A stretch of DNA of 64,000 bases from CAZFVY01 sp964522665 (GTDB lineage: Bacteria > Verrucomicrobiota > Verrucomicrobiia > Limisphaerales > CAZFVY01), in assembly GCA_964522665.1 (NCBI GenBank), contig CAZFVY010000008.1:1-64000 (forward strand), in the 5' to 3' direction. The notes below the pieces were generated by a model. The model searched no databases, was not told the origin of the DNA, and was given only the letters and a program-made list of their open reading frames with translations. Numbering within the stretch: position 1 is the stretch's first letter; every line of letters starts with the position of its first letter. Positions 23,311 through 32,544 of this stretch are shown here, one piece after another. A program made the translations under genes and the position numbers.

Positions 23311-23658
23311 AGTCTAAACGCTGAAGTTAAGCTTGCGGTAATCGTCGGCGGCGAGATCGCTGCTCAAGGAGTATTTCGTACAGCCCATTTTCCGCCGCAC
23401 AGCGGACCTGCCTCGCGGCGGCGACGCCGCGCCGCGCGGACGATCGGACACGGCTTGGCCATTTCATGTTCATTCTTCGAACGAGCCAGCGCCATGACTT
23501 TTGGCCTATTCAATTCGTGACTTTGGGGTCTATTCGCGCGGCGGAAGAATGACGCAGACTCGGCGCGCTGGGTCAACCGTGGGGTTGAACGCCCCAGCGG
23601 AAATTGAACTGAGACGCGCCGCCTCGGCGGCCTGCGTGAACGAATGGAAGCACGACCT
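23311..23658. other. Noncoding interval between DoxX and TPR genes
   Basis: About 350 bp. One strong stem-loop, CGCGGCG-GCGA-CGCCGCG at 23414-23431, without a T-tract. No credible gene. Confidence 0.45.
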
Positions 23659-24435
23659 ATGAAACGAGTCATTTACGCCATCATCGGCATCGCCGTCCTT
23701 GGCGCCGTCATCGCCTTCAATCGCAGCCGGACCGCTACGACGGAAGTCAGTTCTGCGCCACCGGCGCAGGTCTCGACGCCCCGCCCGCCACCTGAGTCGT
23801 CGCCGACCCCGGTGAAACCAGACGCCACACGGCCCGCGCCGGCGCGGCAATCGTCGCGCGAGGCGGCGCCGATCGTTCCTTCCGGTTTCAACCAGGCGCT
23901 CGAAACCTTGTTGTCGCCACGCGTCACCTACGCGCAGAAACAGGCGGCCTGGCAGCAGTTGCGGGAGACCGATAAACTCAGCGACGCGATCACCGAACTC
24001 GAGATGCGGATGGCCAACGACCCGCGGTCAGCCGTGATCCCCGCCACGCTGGGACAGGCGTACCTCCAAAAATCCGCGACCCTTCAGGACGTGCGCGAAA
24101 TGGGCATCCTGGGAATGAAGGCGGACCAGGTATTTGACACGGCTTTGAGCCTCGATCCGTCGAACTGGGAGGCGCGTTACACGAAGGCCGTGGCGCTCTC
24201 CTACTGGCCGCCGCAAATGAACAAAGGGCCGGAGGTCATCGCGCAATTCCAAGCGCTGATCGAACAGCAGCAAACGCTGCCGCCCGAACCGCAGTATGCC
24301 CTGCCCTACGCGTGGCTGGGAGATCAATACCAAAAGGCCGGCAACACCGACTACGCCAAACAGGTTTGGCAACGGGGCGCGTCCCTGTTTCCGAACGACC
24401 CGGGATTAAAGGCCAAACTCGGCGCCGGGCAATAG
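23659..24435 (+). CDS. Membrane-anchored TPR-like protein
   Basis: About 258 aa from the ATG at 23659 (the frame opens 15 bp earlier). A single N-terminal hydrophobic segment (IYAIIGIAVLGAVIAF) is followed by a proline-rich linker (about 25-70) and a helical TPR-like region (LGQAYLQKSATLQDV, DTALSLDPSNWEARYTKAVAL, AWLGDQYQKAGNTDYAKQVWQRGASLFPND). Probably anchored in the inner membrane facing the periplasm. The function is unknown; the neighbouring two-component genes do not clarify it. Confidence 0.75.
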   Translation: MKRVIYAIIGIAVLGAVIAFNRSRTATTEVSSAPPAQVSTPRPPPESSPTPVKPDATRPAPARQSSREAAPIVPSGFNQALETLLSPRVTYAQKQAAWQQLRETDKLSDAITELEMRMANDPRSAVIPATLGQAYLQKSATLQDVREMGILGMKADQVFDTALSLDPSNWEARYTKAVALSYWPPQMNKGPEVIAQFQALIEQQQTLPPEPQYALPYAWLGDQYQKAGNTDYAKQVWQRGASLFPNDPGLKAKLGAGQ

Positions 24436-24487
24436 CCGCCGCCCGAAATCGACTGTAACCGGCGTCACCTTTCGTTATTGTTCTCCG

Positions 24488-25717
24488 ATGAACCAGAATC
24501 CGGGCATTCAGCCTTCCGGCCCGAGAGCGCCGGCGGTGAAACGGACGGCGAATCCATTCCTGGTCTGGTTCCATGTCCTGACCGTGGGCACGCTGGTTTG
24601 GTGTTTGGGGTCGATCCTCTATTGGAACTGGCCGCGCCTGGGTCACCGGGAGCTGACGCTGATCGCGCTCCTGCTGATTCAAGCCGGCCTGTACGTCAAG
24701 CGCTTCATTCTGACCCCGCTCGAACTCGCGCCGTGGTGGTGGATAATATATTTCGCCGGCGGCTATCTTTGCTGCCTGCTCGAGTCCCTGCTGGCGCCGG
24801 ATTATATCTGGCTGGCGCCATTTTATTTGTCGCCGATGTGCGGAGTTCTCCCCGCGCGTTCGGCGGTCCCGCTGACGCTGGCGGGGGTGGCGGGCGCCGA
24901 GCTGGCGGCTTACGGCTGGACGCAGTTGGCGCAACGATCGCCGGGCGAGTGGGCGTTTCACGCCTCGATTACATTGCAGTGGATTCTGCTTCCAGTCTTC
25001 GTGCGGCGAATCATTACGACCAGCGAGCAGCGCGCGGTTCTCATCGTGGAACTGGAAGCCGCGAAGCGCCAACTTGAACTGGCGCGGGATCGCGACGTTG
25101 AATTGGCCACGCTGCGCGAGCGCGAGCGGCTGGCCCGCGATCTCCACGACAACCTCGGTCATTCCCTGGTCACGCTGACGGTTCAACTGGAAGCCGCCCA
25201 GCGGTTGCTGGCCGCCGATCCGGCGCGGGTCTCACCAATGCTGCTGGAAATGCAGAAACTCACGCGCCGCTCCACCGAGGACCTGCGCCGGTCGTTGGCG
25301 AATCTGCGCGCGCCCGAGTTGGGCCAAGGGTCGCTGGCGGACGCGTTGCGCGCCCTGTGCGCCGCGGCGAACCAGCGATTCGGCGTCGCCGTCGAATGCC
25401 GGCTCGCGGAGAACGCGGACGCGGCGCCAGCGGCGGTCGCGGAGGTCTTGTGGCGCGTCGCCCAGGAGGGGTTGACGAACGTCGAAAAACACGCCGGCGC
25501 CCGGCGCGCGCGCGTCGAGCTTGAGTTGACCGCCAAAGAATTCGTATTGCGGGTGACCGACGACGGCGCGGGCCTGCCGGTCGGCGCGGAGGAGAAGCCG
25601 GGGCATTATGGACTGCGCGGCTTGCGGGAGCGAGTGGAGGGCCTGGGCGGCGCCTTTACCGCGACGGCCGCCAACCACGAGACTACGATTACGGCCCGCG
25701 TCCCGCGCCTCACATGA
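24488..25717 (+). CDS. NarL-type sensor histidine kinase
   Basis: Encodes 409 aa. The N-terminal 185 residues contain five or six hydrophobic segments and no large extracellular loop. The HisKA_3 dimerisation domain follows with ERLARDLHDNLGHSL, phospho-acceptor H220. The HATPase_c domain has QEGLTNVEKHAGA (N box), DDGAGLP and GHYGLRGLRERV. The sensing signal is probably membrane-derived, since no soluble sensor domain is present. The stop overlaps the start of the response regulator gene by 4 bp (ATGA), so the two are partners. Confidence 0.92.
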   Translation: MNQNPGIQPSGPRAPAVKRTANPFLVWFHVLTVGTLVWCLGSILYWNWPRLGHRELTLIALLLIQAGLYVKRFILTPLELAPWWWIIYFAGGYLCCLLESLLAPDYIWLAPFYLSPMCGVLPARSAVPLTLAGVAGAELAAYGWTQLAQRSPGEWAFHASITLQWILLPVFVRRIITTSEQRAVLIVELEAAKRQLELARDRDVELATLRERERLARDLHDNLGHSLVTLTVQLEAAQRLLAADPARVSPMLLEMQKLTRRSTEDLRRSLANLRAPELGQGSLADALRALCAAANQRFGVAVECRLAENADAAPAAVAEVLWRVAQEGLTNVEKHAGARRARVELELTAKEFVLRVTDDGAGLPVGAEEKPGHYGLRGLRERVEGLGGAFTATAANHETTITARVPRLT

Positions 25718-26349
25718 TGAAACTGATTCGAATTCTATTGGCGGAAGACCAGACGCTCATGCGCCAGGGCCTGAAGACGATTTTGGAACTCGAGTCAGAC
25801 TTGCGCGTCGTGGGCGAAGCCGAAGATGGCAAATCCGCCGTTAGACTGGCGCTGCAACTGCGCCCCGACATCATTCTGATGGACGTTCAGATGCCGGAAA
25901 TGAACGGCGTCGAAGCGACCAAGGCGATTTGCCAGGCGTGGCCGGAGGCTAGAATCATAATCCTGACGACTTTCGACCGCGACGATTACGTTTTCCAAGG
26001 GGTGCGGGCGGGCGCGGTGGGCTACCTCTTGAAGGATCGGGAGGCGCAGCAATTGATCGAGACGGTTCGGCGCGCGCACGGCGGTGAAGTGTTCATCCAG
26101 CCCGAGATCGCGTCGCGAACCTTGCGCGCCGCGCTGCATTCCTCTGGGCAATTGATCGAACCCCTCTCCGAACGCGAACGCGAAGTGCTGGTGATGCTGG
26201 CCCAAGGAATTCCGAACAAACTCATCGCCGACCGACTCCACCTCGCCGAGGGGACGGTCAAGAATCACGTTTCGAATATCCTCGGCAAGCTGCAGGCGCA
26301 AAACCGCACGGAAGCGGCGGATATCGCCCGCCGTCGCGGTTTACTCTAA
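25714..26349 (+). CDS. NarL/FixJ-family response regulator
   Basis: Encodes 211 aa. Receiver domain with D57 in IILMDVQMPEMNGVEA, T in IIILTTFDRD and K in YLLKDREAQ; LuxR-type helix-turn-helix near the C-terminus (LSEREREVLVMLAQGIPNKLIADRLHLAEGTVKNHVSNILGKL shows the typical pattern). Target genes cannot be read from the window. Translationally coupled to the kinase gene. Confidence 0.95.
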   Translation: MMKLIRILLAEDQTLMRQGLKTILELESDLRVVGEAEDGKSAVRLALQLRPDIILMDVQMPEMNGVEATKAICQAWPEARIIILTTFDRDDYVFQGVRAGAVGYLLKDREAQQLIETVRRAHGGEVFIQPEIASRTLRAALHSSGQLIEPLSEREREVLVMLAQGIPNKLIADRLHLAEGTVKNHVSNILGKLQAQNRTEAADIARRRGLL

Positions 26350-26470
26350 CGGGACTCTCGCGGTCGCCTTGAGTGAGGAGCGGTTTGGCGGATCGAACCG
26401 CACGGCCTTGCTGACAGTGGTTGCTAACGGTTCCTGAGTGGCGCCGTTCGGCCGCTCGCGCCCGACCTCG

Positions 26471-26857
26471 TCACGCGCTCAACGTGACCGACCGACTCGG
26501 CTCCTGGCACAGACCGATGACATTCCCGGCCGGATCGCTGAAGCGAGCGGTGATTTCGGAAGCGTCCGCGTTAATTGGTTGGACCAATTTGCCACCCTGT
26601 TTGAGTACGGCATCGATCGATGCCGACACGCTTTCGACCGTCAGATAAATCATGAGGTCCGACGGCGTCGCCAGCGGCCGGTCCAACGCCCAGGAACCGC
26701 TCACTTCACCGCTGGGATCGTCGAAGCAGACGGAGCCGTCGCCCTGCGGCCGAATCCGCCAGCCAAATACCTTCTCGTAAAATTCGGAAGAGACGCGCAA
26801 ATCCGTGGCGCGCATCTCAAGGTGACAGATTCTTCCGTTTGCAAGTGTGGGCAGCAT
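26471..26857 (-). CDS. VOC-family protein (glyoxalase/bleomycin-resistance fold)
   Basis: Encodes 128 aa, a single two-module VOC domain: begins GRICHLEMRATDLRVSSEFYEKVFGWRI and ends DPAGNVIGLCQEPS, the usual first and last strands. Candidate metal ligands H and E are present at the N-terminal strand and near the end. Substrate unknown. Convergent with the response regulator gene. Confidence 0.85.
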   Translation of the reverse strand: MLPTLANGRICHLEMRATDLRVSSEFYEKVFGWRIRPQGDGSVCFDDPSGEVSGSWALDRPLATPSDLMIYLTVESVSASIDAVLKQGGKLVQPINADASEITARFSDPAGNVIGLCQEPSRSVTLSA

Positions 26858-27353
26858 CGTCCCACGCTACGTTGCCACGACCAGTATAACAAGGAGCCAT
26901 TTCGTTTAATGCGGGCGCTGGGTTCCCTCGCGACGAATCATCGAGCCGGTTTCGGTGGGTGCGATTTCCCACCCAACCCCGCCCGCCCCCCAGCGTTTCT
27001 TCAGGAATTGATCGTCGTATCCTTTTGAACTGTAGTGGATTAAGAAAACACTCCAGGGCTGGCGCTCCCGATGCTCTCTTAATCATTGCGCCTGGTCGAG
27101 TCGCCAGGCGTCAGGCAAAAGGCTCGGTTGCTTATAGTCTTCGTAGTAAGCAAAAGGACCTTTTGTCCTGCATTTTTCTTTCGGTTTAGGACAAGAAGTT
27201 CCTCGCGACGACAACCTCGTCGAATCGAGAATCCCGTGGGATTGGTAACAACCGTCGGTGGGTTCCACACTTGGCGGCGTTTGCCCTGCCAGCCTCCCGC
27301 GGGCGTCGGGTCGCGCGCTGGGCGGGTGGAGCGGGCGCGGCGACTGCGGGCCG
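26858..27353. other. Noncoding interval of about 500 bp
   Basis: No convincing gene: the ORFs here (for example a basic, serine/arginine-rich frame at 27086-27406) lack coding character. Small palindromes are present (AATCCC-GT-GGGATT near 27230, and GGAC-ctttt-GTCC near 27160 followed by ATTTTTCTTT, a weak plus-strand terminator-like structure). It lies between the VOC gene and the 3' end of the ABC permease gene. Confidence 0.4.
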
Positions 27354-29054
27354 CTACGCCCGGAAGAGTTGGCCCAGCTTTTTGCCGAGGATTCGCGCGG
27401 CGATGAGGAGACTCACCGTCAAGATCAGCATCCCGATCACGCCGAGCGCGCACGCCACGCTGGGCGCGTCGGGGTCGAGCCGCCCCATCAGTTGCCAGAT
27501 CATTTTGGTGATCGGAAAAAAACGCTCCCGCATCGCGAGGATCAGGCCGTCGCTGACCTCCAGCATCGCAAACGAAAAAGTAAGGATCGTTCCCGCGACG
27601 AGGTTCGCCATCACCAGCGGCAGCGTGATCCGGCGAAACGTGCGAAAGGGAGAAGCGCCCAAATTGGCGGAGGCCTCTTCCAGCGTGATGCTGGTCTGTT
27701 CAAAGCCGGCCACCGCCGAACGCACGATGTAGGGCAAACGTCGGACGCTGTAGCTGATGACTAATAGCAGCGTCGGATTATCCCGCGGATTCAACCATTT
27801 GATCGGAAAATCAAAGCCCGCCAAATAGCCGAAGGCGAGCACCAACCCGGGCAGCGCCAGCGGCAGCATCGCCAACGCGTCGAGCAGGCCCGCGAACGGC
27901 ACGCGGCGCCGGGTGAGCAGCCACGCGATCGCCACCCCTAAAACCAAGTCAACGACCGCGCTCAGGCTCGAATAAAACAGGCTGTTGCGGATGCTCGACG
28001 CGGTCAGCCCCGTTTTGAAGACCTCACCGTAATTGGCGGTGGTCCATTCGCCCGGCACGATCGAGAAAAACCAATGGCGCGAGAAAGACTGCACTACCAC
28101 CGCCAGGTGCGGCAGCGTCGCCACGAAGATGACGCCGAGCGTCACCGCCCAAAGACCGATGGTCTGCCGCCGGGTCGCGCGGGTTTCGGAATCCGCCGTA
28201 TGCCCGCGCGCCAGCATCTCGTATCGCCGTCCCCCGACGACCCGTTTCGAGATCACGAACAGCGCCACGGTCAACGCCAGCACGAACACCACCAACGCGT
28301 AGCCCATTGGGTTCGTGTTCAGGTCAGTGATCGAATCGTAGATTTGCACCGGCACGAGCCGCGAGAACCCGAAGATCAGCGGCGTGCCGAGATCGGTGAA
28401 CGCCCAGATGAAAACGATGACGGCGCCCGCGAAGTATCCGGGGAGGATCAAGGGAAGCGTCACGGTGCGAAACAGTCGCCAGCCATTCGCGCCGAGATTC
28501 TGCGCGGCTTCGCGGAGCGTCGGATCGACGTTCGCCATGGCCGCCGAGACGTTCAGAAACATGATCGGATAAAGGCTGAGCGTTTGCAGAATCACGATGC
28601 CGGCCACCCCGCCCTGCCCCAGCCAATCGATCGGATGATCCGGCCGCACGAGTCCGGTGTGCATCAGGAGGAGATTGAGCGAGCCGTAGCGCGCCAGAAG
28701 TTGCTTCAATCCGATCGCGCCGACGAACGGCGGCAAGATCATCGGGGCGAGCAATAAACCGTTGAGCCAGCCCTTCCCGGGAAACCCAAACCGGGTCATC
28801 AAATGCGCCAGTGGCAACGACAACAGCGTGGTCAACGTCGTCGTCAGCAGCGCGACCATGAAACTGTTGCGCAACGCCTCCCACTGCAACGGACTCGCCA
28901 GCAACAAGCGGAAGTATTCCACGGTGAACTCGCCCTTCGCCCCGAAGGCGTGCCGCAGCATGAAGCTCAGCGGGTAGAAGAGAAACAACCCGAAAAAGAC
29001 CAGCAACAATCCCCCGAACAGCCAAGTCGATAAACTCAGGTCGAATTTTTTCAA
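27354..29054 (-). CDS. Fused ABC transporter permease (iron/FbpB-like, two permease domains)
   Basis: Encodes 566 aa from a TTG (no ATG fits near the first membrane helix). About twelve membrane segments in two homologous permease domains; each has the ATPase-contact EAA loop (EAAQNLGANGWRLFRTVTLPLILPG in the first, EEASANLGASPFRTFRRITLPL in the second). The fused form is typical of FbpB/SfuB ferric-iron and AfuB-like importers, with substrate-binding protein and ATPase encoded next door. Neither partner is in this window, so the gene is an orphan or its partners lie elsewhere. Substrate assignment is tentative. Confidence 0.88.
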   Translation of the reverse strand: MKKFDLSLSTWLFGGLLLVFFGLFLFYPLSFMLRHAFGAKGEFTVEYFRLLLASPLQWEALRNSFMVALLTTTLTTLLSLPLAHLMTRFGFPGKGWLNGLLLAPMILPPFVGAIGLKQLLARYGSLNLLLMHTGLVRPDHPIDWLGQGGVAGIVILQTLSLYPIMFLNVSAAMANVDPTLREAAQNLGANGWRLFRTVTLPLILPGYFAGAVIVFIWAFTDLGTPLIFGFSRLVPVQIYDSITDLNTNPMGYALVVFVLALTVALFVISKRVVGGRRYEMLARGHTADSETRATRRQTIGLWAVTLGVIFVATLPHLAVVVQSFSRHWFFSIVPGEWTTANYGEVFKTGLTASSIRNSLFYSSLSAVVDLVLGVAIAWLLTRRRVPFAGLLDALAMLPLALPGLVLAFGYLAGFDFPIKWLNPRDNPTLLLVISYSVRRLPYIVRSAVAGFEQTSITLEEASANLGASPFRTFRRITLPLVMANLVAGTILTFSFAMLEVSDGLILAMRERFFPITKMIWQLMGRLDPDAPSVACALGVIGMLILTVSLLIAARILGKKLGQLFRA

Positions 29055-29143
29055 GCGTCAGATCGCGGGCGGCGGCCCCGGGCCTCCGCGAGCGCGATTG
29101 ACGGTGCCGTGCTTTCAGCGTAGTTTCAATCCACAAGTGAACT

Positions 29144-29530
29144 ATGATTGCCACACCGACTAAAAACAGCAGCACGACGCCGACTTTCCGCGTCGGCGAC
29201 GAGCGCCTGATTCGGGTCACCGCCAGCGCCTCCCGCAAAGTCAGCACGCTGCTCTCCAAGCAAGGCCGCCCCGCGGGCGTCCTGCGCGTGGCCGTGATTG
29301 GTGGCGGTTGTTCCGGGCTGCAATACAAGATGGACTTGCAGGACGGTCCGGCCAATCGCGACATCCTGGTCGAGACCAGCGGCATCCGAGTGGTGGTCGA
29401 TCCCAAGAGCGCGCTTTACGTCACCGGCTCCGAACTGGATTACGTCGATGCCTTGCAGGACGGCGGATTCAAAGTCAAGAATCCCAACGCCGCGACCTCC
29501 TGTTCCTGCGGCGAGAGTTTCAGCGCGTAA
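29144..29530 (+). CDS. IscA/HesB-family iron-sulfur assembly protein
   Basis: Encodes 128 aa. The A-type carrier core is clear: VLRVAVIGGGCSGLQYKM, ELDYVDAL and KNPNAATSCSCGESFS, supplying the three conserved cysteines (C in GGCSG and CxC near the C-terminus). It has an N-terminal extension of about 20 low-complexity residues (serine/threonine-rich). Acts in Fe-S cluster delivery. The HscB-like co-chaperone gene follows 84 bp downstream, a matching partner. Confidence 0.92.
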   Translation: MIATPTKNSSTTPTFRVGDERLIRVTASASRKVSTLLSKQGRPAGVLRVAVIGGGCSGLQYKMDLQDGPANRDILVETSGIRVVVDPKSALYVTGSELDYVDALQDGGFKVKNPNAATSCSCGESFSA

Positions 29531-29614
29531 CCGCGCCCGCTCCGCCGCGTCGCTGCTTCCCCGCGCCCGGCGGCGTTTGCTCCGGACAACGCCACAAGCG
29601 GATCGTTGACCACC

Positions 29615-30235
29615 ATGACCGATTACTTCGCGCTTTTGGATGAACCACGCCGGCCGTGGATCGACCCGGAACCCCTTAAGGAAAAATTCCTTCGCCTCGC
29701 CTCCGACGTTCATCCCGATCGCGTCCACGAAGCGAGCGCCGCGGACAAAGCGGAAGCGAATCGGCGCTACGCGGAATTCAACGCCGCGTACCAATGCCTG
29801 CGCGATCCGAAAGAACGCCTGGGCCACCTTCTGACGTTGGAACTTGGAGCTAAGCCGCAAGGACTCGAGCGAGTGACGCCCGAACTCATGGACACGTTCG
29901 TCGAGATCAATCAACTCGGCCGCGAGGTCGATCGCTTCCTCGCGGAACGCGCCAACGTCCAATCCCCGATGCTCAAGGTCCGGTTTTTCGAGCGCGGCAT
30001 GGAATGGAGCGATCGCCTAAGCGCGGCCCTCCGGCGCCTCAACGAAGATTTTGCGAGCCTCGCGACCGAGCTAAAGCAGATGAACGCGGTCTGGCAATCC
30101 GCCCCGCCGGACGGCTCCCCGGAGCGCGCCTCGTCGCTGCCGTTGAACCGAGCCGAAGAAATTTATCGCGCCCTGAGTTACAACCGCCGGTGGGCGGCGC
30201 AACTGCTGGAGCGGGTCGGGCAACTGGTATTCTGA
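29615..30235 (+). CDS. HscB-like J-domain co-chaperone
   Basis: About 206 aa from the ATG at 29615. The N-terminal J domain has YFALLDEPRRPWIDPEPLKEKFLRLASDVHPDRV with the HPD tripeptide that stimulates the Hsp70 ATPase, and the NAAYQCLRDPKERLGHLL helix; the C-terminal part is helical as in the HscB oligomerisation domain, somewhat longer than usual. HscB recruits the scaffold protein carrying a Fe-S cluster to HscA. Pairing with the A-type carrier gene supports this role; hscA itself is absent from the window. Confidence 0.8.
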   Translation: MTDYFALLDEPRRPWIDPEPLKEKFLRLASDVHPDRVHEASAADKAEANRRYAEFNAAYQCLRDPKERLGHLLTLELGAKPQGLERVTPELMDTFVEINQLGREVDRFLAERANVQSPMLKVRFFERGMEWSDRLSAALRRLNEDFASLATELKQMNAVWQSAPPDGSPERASSLPLNRAEEIYRALSYNRRWAAQLLERVGQLVF

Positions 30236-30386
30236 AAGGAAAATCGGGCCGTTGATCCGACGCGGCTACCTCTCGCATAATCAGCGTTTTCTAAGGGATG
30301 CTCCGATCTCGCCCGCCAAAGTATCTCGCGCGCGATGGGAGGGGCGAGCTCGAGATGTTGCGGGATTCTGGCGTTTTGGCTTGCGT

Positions 30387-30498
30387 GGACAAGTGAATCG
30401 GTCCCAGCCTTGCAGGCCGGAAGAACTATAATTGGGAACGATTTCCTGGGATTTCGCTGCGCTCCATCCCCGGCTATCCCATTGCGGGCTTTCAGCCC
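30387..30498 (+). repeat. 112-bp dispersed palindromic repeat, copy 2
   Basis: Gap-free match to 21385-21496, same orientation, about 85 percent identity by eye. The GGGCT-TTC-AGCCC stem is conserved exactly; the other two stems carry single mismatches here. It sits in the 435-bp interval before efp, in which I see no other feature. Confidence 0.75.
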
Positions 30499-30670
30499 GT
30501 TGCGAACTGACGCTTCGGACGATGGCGACCCAAAACGTCAACCACTCGAAGTTGCGCCGCGCGAAAAAGTGAGCGTGGCCGGTCGCAACTCCGCGCTTGC
30601 ATTTCCCCAATGTTCGGCTAGCTTCCGGCTTCCGCTGCCGGGAAAACTCTGGTCGGCGGCAATTGATTTT

Positions 30671-31228
30671 ATGGCATCTGCAAATGACATTCGAAAAGGC
30701 ATGGCGTTGAATTACAACGGCGACATCGCCGTCGTCCTGGAAAGCCAGCACCGCACGCCGGGCAACCTGCGCGCGTTCGTCCAGGCGACGTTGCGCAGCC
30801 TGCGCACCGGCAAATCGTTCGACGTCCGCTTCAGTTCGACGGAAAAAATCGACGTCGTGCCGATGACGACCCGCAAGATGGATTTCAGCTACAAGGACCG
30901 CGAGGATTTCGTCTTTTCGGACCCGGACACCTACGAAACGGTGACGGTCTCGCCTGAGATCGTTGGCGACGCGAAGAACTACCTCATTGAGAACGCCGTG
31001 GTCACCATGACGTTCGTGGAAGACAAGCCGGTGCAGATCGAAATGCCGTCCAACGTCATTCTGAAGGTGACCGACGCGCCCGAAGGCATCCGCGGCGACT
31101 CGGCGAACAATGTGCAGAAGCTCATTGTCCTGGAGACGGGGATCAGCGTTCAAGCTCCCCTCTTCATCAAGACCGGCGAGAAGATCAAGATCGACACACG
31201 GACCGGCAAATACATGGAACGAGCCTAA
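30671..31228 (+). CDS. efp: Elongation factor P
   Basis: Encodes 185 aa, the normal length, from the ATG at 30671 (the open frame extends upstream but only this start matches the family). It relieves ribosome stalling at polyproline. All three beta-barrel domains are present; the C-terminal signature is SVQAPLFIKTGEKIKIDTRTGKY. The tip of the domain I loop reads TPGNLRAFVQ, with arginine at position 34 where the EpmA-type factor has a modifiable lysine. Whether this arginine is modified (EarP-type rhamnosylation uses R32 in Pseudomonas) is not visible; no modification enzyme gene is nearby. Confidence 0.95.
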   Translation: MASANDIRKGMALNYNGDIAVVLESQHRTPGNLRAFVQATLRSLRTGKSFDVRFSSTEKIDVVPMTTRKMDFSYKDREDFVFSDPDTYETVTVSPEIVGDAKNYLIENAVVTMTFVEDKPVQIEMPSNVILKVTDAPEGIRGDSANNVQKLIVLETGISVQAPLFIKTGEKIKIDTRTGKYMERA

Positions 31229-31263
31229 TTTGGCGCCGTTCCCCGGTTACCGCCCAAGCAGCA

Positions 31264-32310
31264 TTACGCCTCCGGCGTCAACGCCGGACGAACCCCAAAT
31301 TTCTTCGCCAGGGCGAGCGTCACGCTCAAAGATTTGACGCCGCCGGTGCAGGTCGCGTCCGAGAGCGAGGCCGCCGCCAGACAGACACCGGTCAGCAGAC
31401 AGCGGGTCAAGTCCCAACCTTCATGCAGGCCGAGCAGGGTTCCCGCGCAGAACGCGTCACCGGCGCCCGCGGTGCCCGCGATATATTTGTCGGGCAACTT
31501 CAATGAGGATTGCCAATAATCCTTCCCATCGCGCGTCCGCGCGAAGGCCCCTTCGGGAAAATGGATCACCACGACTTCGCGCACACCGCATTGCAACATC
31601 GCCCCGGCGGCGTGGCGCAAAGCCACGGTGTCGAGCTTGCCGTCGGGTCGGCGGATCTTGAATCCCGTCGTCTTGCCGGCCTCGATCTCGTTCAAGATAC
31701 AATAATCCACATGCTTGAGCGCCGGGCTGACGATCTTCGCAAACCGGTCGCTGTCCTCGCTGACCACATCGACGCTGGTTTTCAGGCCGGCGGACTGTGC
31801 GTTGGCGAGAAGGCGCGCCGCCTGGGTGCCGTATTTTTTGTCCGGCAGGTCGAGCGCGTCCAAAAGCAGGAGGTAGCCGAGGTGAAAGATGCGCGCGCTG
31901 ATTTTCGCAAAATCCAGATCCTCACCGCGCCAGAGGGAATTGGCGCCGCGATGATGAAAGAACGTGCGCCGGCCGCCGTTGAGCTCCGTCATGACATCGG
32001 TGTAGGAAGTCGGCGCGGCGGCGCTCGCGCGCAAGTTCCGGGTACTGATGCCCCGCTTTTCGCAATCGTCGATGATCTGCTGGCCCAAGGCGTCTTTGCC
32101 GACGAACCCCGCGGCGAAAAGCGGTATTCCGGCCTCGGATTTGGCGAGGTCGATCAAGACGTTGTAGGGCGCGCCACCGGTTCCCTGGCTCTGGCCGCGG
32201 ATGTTGGCCAGTTGTTCGGCCTGCGGATAGACGTCGATCATCTTGACCTGATCGATAATCCAGTTGCCGCCGGCCAATAGCCCATTGCGTGACTTCGCTT
32301 TACTTTTCAT
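31264..32310 (-). CDS. PfkB-family carbohydrate kinase
   Basis: About 348 aa from the ATG at 32310 (an upstream in-frame start at 32331 is possible). Ribokinase fold with the substrate-site GGAPYN near residue 45, AAGFVGKDALGQQI, and the catalytic anion-hole GTAGAGDAFCAGTLLG near the C-terminus. It phosphorylates a sugar or nucleoside; specificity cannot be read. Convergent with efp; divergent from the exosortase gene. Confidence 0.88.
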   Translation of the reverse strand: MKSKAKSRNGLLAGGNWIIDQVKMIDVYPQAEQLANIRGQSQGTGGAPYNVLIDLAKSEAGIPLFAAGFVGKDALGQQIIDDCEKRGISTRNLRASAAAPTSYTDVMTELNGGRRTFFHHRGANSLWRGEDLDFAKISARIFHLGYLLLLDALDLPDKKYGTQAARLLANAQSAGLKTSVDVVSEDSDRFAKIVSPALKHVDYCILNEIEAGKTTGFKIRRPDGKLDTVALRHAAGAMLQCGVREVVVIHFPEGAFARTRDGKDYWQSSLKLPDKYIAGTAGAGDAFCAGTLLGLHEGWDLTRCLLTGVCLAAASLSDATCTGGVKSLSVTLALAKKFGVRPALTPEA

Positions 32311-32544
32311 CGCCGCCAGTTCTCGTAACAATCATAGTCTTGCTTGGAAAATCCGACCCGCTCGCCCTCGAACGCGGTGGATTGATCGTTGTTGTCTCTA
32401 CCGGATTGGCTTGGCGCAAGGCAAGAGTTAAACTTGGGTGAGCTGCCTTGGCCTAAACGGAAATCAACGCCGCCGCAATGTCTTCGGAATCGCAGTCGTG
32501 GGAAATAGCTGCGTTTGCCGCCAGAATCTGGCAGGATTTCGACG

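Noticed and set aside
27086..27406. Basic 106-aa ORF in the 500-bp interval
   Set aside because: Serine/arginine-rich composition, no ribosome-binding site, no family; likely chance.
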